Assembly (NCBI GenBank): GCA_021817025.1
Contig: JAKAWF010000163.1
Location: forward strand, 1 to 7,250
DNA: 7,250 nt
Direction of reading: 5' to 3'
Source: a bacterium
Lineage (GTDB): Bacteria > Chloroflexota > Dormibacteria > UBA8260 > Bog-877
Positions 1 to 5,495 of the stretch are shown here, in pieces. A program made the translations under genes and the position numbers. The notes beneath the pieces are model-generated. The model ran no database searches, was not told the origin of the DNA, and saw only the letters and a list, made by a program, of their open reading frames with translations. Within the stretch, counting starts at the first letter, position 1; each line of letters starts with the position of its first letter.

Positions 1-418
1 GACTGGCCAACTCTTCCAGCCAGGGCTCCTTGGGCGCCAGGTAGAAGCCGGACAGCTCCTGGCTCAGCCCCAGGGTGTCCACCAGCGTGAGGGCCACAAG
101 GCGAAGGGCCTCCGGGGTCACCGCCCGGGGTTCGCCCCGCACGAAGACTTCGAGCCCGTGGCCGAGCTGGCGCACCGCCACTCCCATCGCAGCTCCGTCG
201 ACGGCCAGGACCCGCCGGTACCAGCTGCCATCGTACTGGTCGACCTGGTTATGCCCGCGGCGTCTCAGGGCCCAGACGGTGAGGTCGAGGCGGAATGGGG
301 CCTCATCCGGCAGTTCAGCGCGGGTGCTGGCCGACCCCGGGCCGGTGATTCGCCAGCACCAGGAGGAGGCTTCCACCTCGCAGGGGCGGGCCAACCCGGT
401 ACCTGGCAGAGTCAGCAT
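1..418 (-). CDS. Probable AlkA-type DNA-3-methyladenine glycosylase, N-terminal part (gene cut by left edge)
   Basis: The reading frame is open from an ATG at 418 to the window edge, giving 139 residues with no stop. The start lies 3 nt after the stop of the upstream AhpD-like gene and follows a purine-rich AGGGGGTGAG, so it is probably the last or a late gene of the leftward operon. The visible part reads like the N-terminal domain of AlkA/HhH-GPD base-excision glycosylases: 'PFRLDLTVWALRRRGHNQVD' near residues 41-60, then 'SWYRRVLAVDG' and a 'LGLSQELSGFYLAPKEPWLEE' type stretch near 118-138, which matches the segment before the helix-hairpin-helix domain. In that family the enzyme excises alkylated bases. 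The HhH motif and catalytic Asp would lie outside the window, so activity cannot be judged. The assignment is from remembered family patterns, not an alignment. Confidence 0.62.
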   Translation of the reverse strand, partial: MLTLPGTGLARPCEVEASSWCWRITGPGSASTRAELPDEAPFRLDLTVWALRRRGHNQVDQYDGSWYRRVLAVDGAAMGVAVRQLGHGLEVFVRGEPRAVTPEALRLVALTLVDTLGLSQELSGFYLAPKEPWLEELAS

Positions 419-421
419 CGC

Positions 422-934
422 TCACCCCCTGCGATGGTAGCTGCCCACGGGGGTGCGGAATCCCACCGCCAGCCGATTCCACCCGTTGATGGCGACAATG
501 GCCACGGTGAGAGCGACCACCTCCTCCGGCGAGAAGTTGGCCGCCGCCTCCTCGAAAGCCGAATCCGGAGCTCCCGATGCCGGCAGCAGCGTCAGCGCCT
601 CGCACCACCGCAGGGCGGCTCGCTCGCGAAGAGAGTAGTTGGGTGCCTCCTGCCAGGCAGCCACCAGGTGCAGCCGTTGGGGCTCGACCCCCAAAGCGGC
701 CGCGTCCTTCGTGTGCATGTCCAGGCAGTAGCCGCAGCCGTTGATTTGGGACGCTCGCACCTTCACCAGTTCCAGCAACTCCGGCTCCAGCGTCGAGGAG
801 TGCACCACGCTCTCCAGCCCGGCCATCGCTGCCACTGCTCCCGGGAGCACCCGAGAGTAGTCCAGCCGGATCGTGCGCTCGGCCGCGGCCGTGCCGACGG
901 TGCTGGCGCCGTTGGCGGCCCGCTCGCCCTTCAT
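422..934 (-). CDS. AhpD-like carboxymuconolactone decarboxylase family protein
   Basis: This 170-residue protein carries the AhpD/CMD active-site signature. From the chosen start, residues 50-74 contain an LLELVKVRASQ helix followed by NGCGYCLDMH, with C67-x2-C70-x3-H74 and a conserved Glu at about 55. The C-terminal INGWNRLAVGFRTP is also typical. Members of the family with CxxC act as thiol-dependent peroxidases or alkylhydroperoxidase partners in the cytosol, but the electron donor is not visible here. The start at 934 is preferred because its ATG overlaps the stop of the preceding small gene as ATGA and has AGGGG upstream. An ATG at 955 (7 residues longer) and one at 1015 are alternatives, but that extension is low-complexity and not family-like. 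The next gene starts 3 nt after its stop. The family call is secure; the exact substrate is unknown. Confidence 0.9.
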   Translation of the reverse strand: MKGERAANGASTVGTAAAERTIRLDYSRVLPGAVAAMAGLESVVHSSTLEPELLELVKVRASQINGCGYCLDMHTKDAAALGVEPQRLHLVAAWQEAPNYSLRERAALRWCEALTLLPASGAPDSAFEEAAANFSPEEVVALTVAIVAINGWNRLAVGFRTPVGSYHRRG

Positions 935-1134
935 CGGGACTCGCCCCTGGGGCATCCCCGCTGATGCCCCTCGCTGAGCACCGCTCCGCAGTCGAGGCAG
1001 AGGAGCCCCGCCCAACAGGCGGGATCCCCGGCATCATACTTAGCGTCCGCGCCTTCCGGCGACAGGGTCTGGGCGTCATTTCCGCTGTCTGGCAGGGCAG
1101 CCGGCGGTGTGGCAGGCGGTCGGCGCGCGGTCAT
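931..1134 (-). CDS. Small putative zinc-binding protein (CxxC...HxxxC), 67 residues
   Basis: This small gene is wedged between transaldolase and the AhpD-like gene. Its ATG overlaps the transaldolase stop (ATGA at 1134-1131) and its own TGA overlaps the next ATG (934-931). That double coupling is the main argument that it is real. The first half is Pro/Ala-rich and probably disordered. The C-terminal third holds C40, then C46-x2-C49-G, H57 and C61, a CxxC-x7-HxxxC spacing that could bind one zinc as a mini ribbon. No named family is recognised. Short 'CLDCG'-type proteins of this kind are often left as hypothetical in high-GC genomes. Possible roles are an adaptor or a redox-sensitive partner for AhpD, which is inference only. 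No convincing separate Shine-Dalgarno is seen, consistent with coupled translation. Confidence 0.68.
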   Translation of the reverse strand: MTARRPPATPPAALPDSGNDAQTLSPEGADAKYDAGDPACWAGLLCLDCGAVLSEGHQRGCPRGESR

Positions 1135-2258
1135 CCGGCGAGGCTCGAGCGCAGCTGCGCCACCTTCTGCTCAACTGCGGCCAGCAAATTCTTCCAATCT
1201 CGGGCGAAGCGCGCGACTCCCTCGGCCTGCAGCGACTCACCGAGGGCGCGCATGTCCAGCCCGCAGGCCTCCACCTCACTGATCACCGCACCTGCTTTAG
1301 AAACGTCTTCGTTGACGGGTCCACCCTTCGGCCCCGAGGCCAACGCCAGCAGTGTCGCCTCCGGCATCGTGTCGATCGTCCCTTTCGCCACCAGCGCGGC
1401 GGCGTAATAGGTCGGCGGCAGCCGATCGTCCTTGGTTGAGGTCGAAGCCCACAGCAACCGCTGGGGCAGAGCTCCCAAGGCCTCGAGCTCCGCCCAGCGT
1501 CGGCTGGCGAGCGTCGCTCGATAGGCGGCCAGGACCCTGCGGGCGACGGCCAGGCCCAGCTGGTGTTGGAGCCGCTCGGGGAGCTCGGGGTCGGCCGCAG
1601 CATCCCACCGCGAGACGAAGACGGAAGCCACCGAGGGCACGTCCAACGAGAGGCCCGCGGCCCGACGTCTCTCCAGGGCCCGCAGATAGACGTCCGCGGC
1701 CTGCAGGTAGTGCCGCTCCGAGAACAGGAGGGTCAGGTTCACCCCGACCCCGCCCGCCATCAGCTCCTCGGCCGCCGCCAGTCCGATGCTGGTGCCCGGC
1801 ACCTTGATAAGGAGGTTCGGGATCCCGGCCTGCTCGAAGAGTCGCCGGCCCCAGGCCAGCGTCCTGTCGTAGTCGTGGCTGAGATCGGGAGGAATCTCCA
1901 AAGAGACGTACCCGTCTCCGCCCCCGCTTCGCTGATGGATCGGGAGGAACAAGCCCGCAGCACCGAGCAGGTCTTCCAACGCCACCGAGTAGACGAGCTC
2001 CTGAGGGTCGGCGACCTGTCGCCGCAGGAAGTTCACCAGGGAGTCGTCGTGCGCCTTGCCCTCAGTGAGGGCCCGAGCCAGGATCGAGGGGTTGGATGTC
2101 AGGCCGCTGAGCCCGAGATCCCGCACCCACCCAGCCAGCGCCCCGTTTCGAAGTTCCGTTCGGTTGAGATTGTCCAGCCACAGCGACTGGCCGACGGCTA
2201 GGACCCAGTCCAGCGTCTGGACCGCGTTGCCTGCCGGCGCAGTACTAGCGCTGGCCAT
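1131..2258 (-). CDS. tal: Transaldolase
   Basis: This is a 375-residue transaldolase of the actinobacterial/TAL-type form. It transfers a dihydroxyacetone unit between sugar phosphates in the non-oxidative pentose phosphate pathway (sedoheptulose-7-P plus glyceraldehyde-3-P to erythrose-4-P plus fructose-6-P). Visible signatures, numbered from the chosen start, are WLDNLNR at about 27 (Asp29), GLTSNPSI at 52-59, the Schiff-base lysine in NLLIKVPGT (K152), VNLTLLFS near 173, SVASVFVSRWD near 209 and LLWASTSTKD near 269. All key elements are present and the length is normal. The ATG at 2258 is chosen because GGGAG lies 7 nt upstream; a GTG at 2300 would add 14 non-family residues. The start overlaps the end of the 59-residue microprotein by 14 nt, and the stop overlaps the next small gene as ATGA. 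Confidence 0.95.
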   Translation of the reverse strand: MASASTAPAGNAVQTLDWVLAVGQSLWLDNLNRTELRNGALAGWVRDLGLSGLTSNPSILARALTEGKAHDDSLVNFLRRQVADPQELVYSVALEDLLGAAGLFLPIHQRSGGGDGYVSLEIPPDLSHDYDRTLAWGRRLFEQAGIPNLLIKVPGTSIGLAAAEELMAGGVGVNLTLLFSERHYLQAADVYLRALERRRAAGLSLDVPSVASVFVSRWDAAADPELPERLQHQLGLAVARRVLAAYRATLASRRWAELEALGALPQRLLWASTSTKDDRLPPTYYAAALVAKGTIDTMPEATLLALASGPKGGPVNEDVSKAGAVISEVEACGLDMRALGESLQAEGVARFARDWKNLLAAVEQKVAQLRSSLAG

Positions 2259-2424
2259 CTGTCCGCTCCCGAACCGCCGATCGCTCAAGATCAAGCACAC
2301 GCTTCACGTTGGGGTAGGCAGCACTAAGACAGCAGGGGCAGGACTCATACCAGCGTCGCATCCCTTGGTCGACCGCCACCTCCGCGGATCTCGTCTGGTC
2401 AGGTTGCTGCACACCTTCAGTCAT
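2245..2424 (-). CDS. Cysteine-containing microprotein (CPCC motif), 59 residues
   Basis: Translating the minus strand from the ATG at 2424 gives 59 residues ending in TAG at 2247-2245. The start has a textbook AAGGAGGT only 6 nt upstream, the best ribosome site in the window. The N-terminal half is polar. The middle has RRWYESCPCC with C29, C31 and C32, and the C-terminal half is a charged, likely helical segment (YPNVKRVLDLERSAVRERTD). The product is hydrophilic, with no membrane segment or signal peptide. It sits 20 nt after the Rieske gene and overlaps transaldolase by 14 nt, so it is probably co-translated with both. No family is recognised. The clustered cysteines could bind metal or an Fe-S centre, or be redox-active. 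Alternatively it could serve mainly as a translated leader for transaldolase. Confidence 0.62.
   Translation of the reverse strand: MTEGVQQPDQTRSAEVAVDQGMRRWYESCPCCLSAAYPNVKRVLDLERSAVRERTDGQR
2266..2270 (-). promoter_or_regulatory. Ribosome binding site deciding the tal start
   Basis: The minus strand has GGGAG with a 7-nt spacer before the ATG at 2258. It lies inside the coding end of the microprotein and supports the shorter transaldolase start over the GTG at 2300, which has no such site. Confidence 0.55.
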
Positions 2425-2430
2425 CTGAAG

Positions 2431-2438
2431 ACCTCCTT
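2431..2438 (-). promoter_or_regulatory. Perfect Shine-Dalgarno for the CPCC microprotein
   Basis: The minus strand reads AAGGAGGT followed by six bases and then ATG at 2424. This is full complementarity to the anti-Shine-Dalgarno core at ideal spacing, located in the 20-nt gap after the Rieske stop. It is the main evidence that the 59-residue frame is translated. Confidence 0.75.
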
Positions 2439-2444
2439 CGCCGC

Positions 2445-3395
2445 CTACGGCACGGGGTGGGCGAGCCGCGCCTCGACAATCCCGTCCTGCTCAGAAACGA
2501 CGAAACACGGTTGGGGGAAGGTGGCAGGTCCGCGCAGCACCCTCCCGTCCTTCAGGTCAAACTGCGAACCATGCCATGGGCAGGTGACCACCCTCCCGGC
2601 GAGGCTCCCCTGGTCCAGGGGCCCACCCGCGTGGGAACAGACGGCGCTTACGGCGCACAGCCGCCCCTCGACCCGGGCCACCACCACCTGCATCCCGTCG
2701 GCATCGGCCCGGCGGAGCTGCCCCTCGGGAAAGTCACTGCTCCTGCCCAGGCGGGTGAGGCTGGTCGGGCCACTCAGGAACGCTTCCCGATTGACCATGG
2801 TCCCAAGGCCGAAGGTCAGATGGCCCCCGGCGTACATGCCGAGCATGGCGACCGCTAGTCCAGCCGTCGACAGCCCCAGCGCCAGAGGATGCCACGCGAA
2901 CGAGGACCACCACCTCAGCCCCAAGGAGGCAGCCATCAACAGGATCGCCCCTCCCATGGTCAGCCCGTGCAGCATGTTGACCCGCAACTCCTGGCCGAAG
3001 GTGTCCTGGGAGTCGGTCAAGCCCGTGAGCGCGGCCGCCAGCCCAGCCACGAGGCCTACGGCCAGGGCCACATCGCCAGCTTGCGTTCCCAACCTCGGAT
3101 CGAAGTGCGCAGCGTAGTCCAGCACCGCCCCCGCCGCCCAGGCACCCAGCGGAAGGTCCGTGATCGCCGGATGCAGCGGATGGCCCAACCCCTTGGAACC
3201 ATGCAGCAGGTCGCGGACGTAGCCGCCTGGAGGGCCGAGCGCCGTGAAGACCGTCTTGACCGAGGCCTGGACCCGTCCCCCCACCGGATCCAGCCAGCTC
3301 TGGCCCCGGACCAACCGGTCGAACCACGGCTCACCCACGAGAAAACCTGCCGGCCCGGGATGGGCTATCGGACCCATTGACCATTTTGACACCAT
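2445..3395 (-). CDS. DUF2231 membrane domain fused to a Rieske [2Fe-2S] domain
   Basis: This 316-residue protein joins two recognisable parts. Residues about 70-200 are a DUF2231-type membrane domain: the hallmark GHPLHPAITDLPLGAW at 71-86 is followed by several hydrophobic spans (about 81-97, 108-126, 144-161, 169-190). Residues about 222-312 are a Rieske domain with C253-x-H255 in CSHAGGPL and C272-P-W-H275 in TCPWHGSQFD, so all four [2Fe-2S] ligands are present. The expected role is a membrane-anchored electron-transfer protein; its partner and substrate are unknown. No clear ribosome site precedes ATG 3395, and ATG 3377 (6 residues shorter) is an alternative start. It heads the leftward operon and is divergent from the Cys-containing regulator, so regulation by that protein is likely but inferred. 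DUF2231-Rieske fusions are known in actinobacteria. Confidence 0.9.
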   Translation of the reverse strand: MVSKWSMGPIAHPGPAGFLVGEPWFDRLVRGQSWLDPVGGRVQASVKTVFTALGPPGGYVRDLLHGSKGLGHPLHPAITDLPLGAWAAGAVLDYAAHFDPRLGTQAGDVALAVGLVAGLAAALTGLTDSQDTFGQELRVNMLHGLTMGGAILLMAASLGLRWWSSFAWHPLALGLSTAGLAVAMLGMYAGGHLTFGLGTMVNREAFLSGPTSLTRLGRSSDFPEGQLRRADADGMQVVVARVEGRLCAVSAVCSHAGGPLDQGSLAGRVVTCPWHGSQFDLKDGRVLRGPATFPQPCFVVSEQDGIVEARLAHPVP

Positions 3396-3426
3396 TCATA
3401 TTGTGTAATTGCAGTATACTACCGCT
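3377..3426. promoter_or_regulatory. Divergent promoter/operator region with palindromic -10
   Basis: This AT-rich island separates the two divergent gene trains. AGTATACT (3413-3420) is a perfect palindrome, so TATACT can be read as a -10 on both strands: 3415-3420 rightward and 3418-3413 leftward. The rightward copy ends 6 nt before GTG 3427, where transcription would be expected to begin. Two TTGAC repeats, TTGACC (3377-3382) and TTGACA (3386-3391), lie 9 bp apart. The second resembles a -35, but it is 23 nt from TATACT, too far for a classical pair. The repeats may instead be regulator contacts, which is inference. Confidence 0.5.
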
Positions 3427-4095
3427 GTGGAGTCCAGAGCGGCGACTGAGCGGATGGTCCTGGCGCTCCAGGACCCCACCCGCAGGGGGATCCTCTTCTC
3501 CTTCTACTGCGACCCGGAGGCACGAACGGTCGACCAGGTGGTGACCGGTGCCGGAGTGCACCGCTCAGTGGCCTACACCCACCTGGAGAGGCTCGTGGCC
3601 CTGGGGTATCTGGTCACTGGACTTCGCCGGGGCACGCGAGGAAGACCTGCGAAGACCTACCGTCTGGCCCCAGAGCCGCCTCCAGCCGAACCTCCAGCTC
3701 ACGGTCTGCTCACCGTTCTGCGCCTGCTCTCTGAGGCGCTCGGAGAGTGGGGAACTCGGGGCCAGGCGGCCGTCCGAGCAAGCGCAGTGCGGCTTGGAAG
3801 ATCGCTGGCACCGGGCCCGGAGGCCTCGGCTGGCTGGCTCGAGCCCCTCTGCACCCTCGGTGACCAGCTCCATCTGGACCCGCCAGGACGGGTAGTGGTC
3901 GAACGGTGTGCATTTAGAGACGCCTGCGCGGCCGAGCGGGCCCTGGTGCCGACGCTACACGCTGGGCTGATCGAGGGAGTGCTCGACGCCAGCCCGCTCC
4001 GCGGCCGCGTCAGCCCCTCCCATTGCGAACTGGGAGGCTGTACCTTCAGCCTGGAGACTCAAGTCGGAGACCGAGCAGATGGCACGGCCGCCTGA
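3427..4095 (+). CDS. COG2345-type winged-helix transcriptional regulator with Cys-rich C-terminus
   Basis: The protein is 222 residues from GTG 3427. Residues about 10-80 form a winged helix: LQDPTRRGILFSF, a recognition region at GVHRSVAYTHLERLVALGYL, and the wing RGTRGRPAKTYRL. The C-terminal part resembles ArsR-like COG2345 regulators (the group that includes SufR-type Fe-S sensors) with C161, C167, H178, C200 and C205 around AGLIEGVL. Those residues could hold a metal or Fe-S centre, though the exact SufR cysteine spacing is not matched. GTG 3427 is preferred because a TATACT -10 ends 6 nt before it, which implies a leaderless mRNA. A TTG at 3409 would lie upstream of the predicted transcript start, and an ATG at 3454 would trim the first helix. 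It overlaps folE by 17 nt and is divergent from the Rieske gene, so it may control both sides. Confidence 0.82.
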   Translation: MESRAATERMVLALQDPTRRGILFSFYCDPEARTVDQVVTGAGVHRSVAYTHLERLVALGYLVTGLRRGTRGRPAKTYRLAPEPPPAEPPAHGLLTVLRLLSEALGEWGTRGQAAVRASAVRLGRSLAPGPEASAGWLEPLCTLGDQLHLDPPGRVVVERCAFRDACAAERALVPTLHAGLIEGVLDASPLRGRVSPSHCELGGCTFSLETQVGDRADGTAA

Positions 4096-4744
4096 GCCGG
4101 TCGGCCCGCCGGGCCCATCGGAGTCAAAGGGTCCCCGTCGAGCGCGGCTGACCCCATCCCAGAAGGAACGCTTCCACGGTTACCTCGCCGAGATTTTCGA
4201 GGCCCTCGGGTTGCCCCCAGACCGACCTGGGACCCGGCGCACCCCGGAGCGGTTCCTGGCCGCGATCACCGACGCCACCAGTGGGTATGAGGGGGATCCG
4301 AAGCTGATCACCACCTTCCCGACCGAGTGCCGGGGTGAACCTGACTGTCGCATCGCCCAGGTGGTGGAGGGGCCGATCCCCTACTTCTCGCTCTGCGAGC
4401 ATCACGCCCTGCCCTTCTTCGGGCGGGCGCACGTGGGTTACATCGCCCACGAGGACATCATCGGGCTCTCCAAGCTGACCCGGGTGGTCCGCCTTTATGC
4501 GCGTCGTTTCACGGTCCAGGAGCGCCTGGGCCAGGAAATCGTCGACTTCCTTGACACGACGCTTCACGCCCATGGGGTGGCGGTGTACCTCGACGGCACC
4601 CACATGTGCACGCAGATGAGAGGGGTCCGCGAACTGCAGTCGAGCACTAAGACTACGTTCTGGCGGGGGAGCTACGACCAGGACCCTGGCCTGCGCCGGG
4701 AGTTCCTCAGCCTGTGCGGGCGACTTGCGTTGCCGGAGCCGTGA
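4079..4744 (+). CDS. folE: GTP cyclohydrolase I
   Basis: This 221-residue enzyme converts GTP to 7,8-dihydroneopterin triphosphate, the first step of folate and pterin synthesis, in the cytosol as a multimer. The family fold is complete. TRRTPERFL is at 52-60. The zinc/catalytic site is FSLCEHH at 103-109, with C106 and H109 as zinc ligands and H108 catalytic by analogy to E. coli C110/H112/H113. GLSKLTRVVRLYARRFTVQERL follows at 129-150. The second zinc cysteine, C177, is in GTHMCTQMRGVR. A roughly 20-residue Pro-rich N-terminal tail precedes the domain. ATG 4079 lies inside the end of the regulator gene and has GGAG 9 nt upstream, so the two are co-translated. No other folate gene is visible here, so whether this copy serves housekeeping folate or a stress-specific pterin cannot be told. 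Confidence 0.96.
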   Translation: MARPPEPVGPPGPSESKGPRRARLTPSQKERFHGYLAEIFEALGLPPDRPGTRRTPERFLAAITDATSGYEGDPKLITTFPTECRGEPDCRIAQVVEGPIPYFSLCEHHALPFFGRAHVGYIAHEDIIGLSKLTRVVRLYARRFTVQERLGQEIVDFLDTTLHAHGVAVYLDGTHMCTQMRGVRELQSSTKTTFWRGSYDQDPGLRREFLSLCGRLALPEP

Positions 4745-4815
4745 GGACCGTGGCACGAGGTCGACCACTGGATGCAGGACGGGTCCGGGGATCCCAACCG
4801 GGACAGGACCGACCA

Positions 4816-5477
4816 ATGGGTCACAAAGACCCCCGGGGCTTCCGGCTCGGCATCTATGTCTTCGAGACGCGCAAATCGTCGACTTCACCGCGCCGTTCGG
4901 GGTCTTCTCGGTGGCCCGGCGATGGGAGCCGAGCCTGGACGTGTTCCTCATCGCCGAGTCGATGCGCCCGGTGGTGGCTCAAGCAGGGTTCACCGTGCTG
5001 CCCAACTACTGCTTTGCCGATGACCCCGCGATGGACGCCTTCCTCATCCCTGGCGGGGCCGGTACGCGCCAGGAGATGTACAACCGCAGGCTGCACCAGT
5101 ACATCCGAGCCCTGCCGGAGACCACCATCCTGGCCGCTCTGTGCACGGGGCCGTGGGTCTACGCCCAGATGGGCCTGCTCGACGGACTCGCCGCCACCGC
5201 CCGGAAGGAGGGTGACCCCCAGGAGCTCAGTCAGCGGGGCATGGTCCCGATCGACCGGCTGGCGAGCCTGGCTCCCCGGGCCCTGATCAGCCGGGATCGG
5301 GTCGTGGACGCCGGGAGGATCGTGACTGCAGCGGGGATCAGCTCGGGCATGGAGCTGGGTTTCCACCTACTGGAAAGGGCAGGCTTCGAGCCTGCCCTTA
5401 TCGAGGAGGTCGCCCGGGTCATGGAGTATCTGGACGCCTACGAGGTAAGGCGCGTTAGTGGTAGAGGTACCGATTGA
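4816..5477 (+). CDS. DJ-1/PfpI family protein (isonitrile hydratase-like), reading frame broken near 4866
   Basis: The gene is recognisable across two frames. From ATG 4816 (AGGA 7 nt upstream) the first frame gives 17 residues, GFRLGIYVFE, the usual first beta strand. The next expected residues, DAQIVDFTAPFGVF, appear one frame back from 4866 and run to TGA 5475-5477. Restoring one G (GAGAC to GAGGAC) would give a normal 220-residue DJ-1/PfpI protein. On that numbering the conserved Asp is D23 and the nucleophile is C110 in AALCTGPW (codon 5142-5144), with VTAAGISSGMELGFHLL as the late motif. Family members include isonitrile hydratases, glyoxalase/deglycase-like enzymes and AraC-linked sensors, so the substrate is open. 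No slippery heptamer is seen, so a sequencing error or a recent inactivating deletion is likelier than programmed shifting. A GTG at 4741 is an alternative upstream start. Confidence 0.85.
5375..5399 (+). repeat. Perfect 11-bp inverted repeat (hairpin) inside the DJ-1 gene
   Basis: AAGGGCAGGCT, a TCG loop, and AGCCTGCCCTT form a perfect 11-bp stem with a 3-nt loop, or 10 bp with a 5-nt loop. It lies within codons for RAGFEPAL, about 75 nt before the stop. No T-run follows, so it is not a standard intrinsic terminator. Its function is unknown. Confidence 0.7.
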
Positions 5478-5495
5478 GCCCCGCGGGATCAGGGG

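Noticed and set aside
158..964. Long plus-strand open frame opposite the glycosylase and AhpD-like genes
   Set aside because: It is rich in His/Arg/Gln/Pro with no family motif, and lies antisense to genes with clear signatures; a typical shadow frame in GC-rich DNA.
1036..1045. ATACTTAGCG resembling the TATACTTACCG promoter motif
   Set aside because: It lacks the first T of the -10, has G in place of C, and lies within the 67-residue gene with no gene starting downstream on that strand.
2056..3117. 353-residue plus-strand frame opposite tal, the microprotein and the Rieske gene
   Set aside because: It crosses two recognised genes on the other strand, has Ser/Arg/Pro-biased composition and no domain; high-GC shadow.
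3409..3426. TTG start for the regulator, six residues upstream of GTG 3427
   Set aside because: It would place TATACT inside the coding sequence and upstream of any predicted transcript start, and has no ribosome site.
4102..4114. GGCCCG-C-CGGGCC palindrome near the folE start
   Set aside because: Short and made only of G/C; expected by chance in this composition and inside coding sequence.
4861..4870. Programmed -1 ribosomal frameshift in the DJ-1 gene
   Set aside because: No X-XXY-YYZ heptamer, stimulatory Shine-Dalgarno-like element or clear downstream pseudoknot was seen; a missing base is simpler.
4124..4951. 275-residue minus-strand frame opposite folE
   Set aside because: It is antisense to a complete GTP cyclohydrolase I and shows no recognisable motif.
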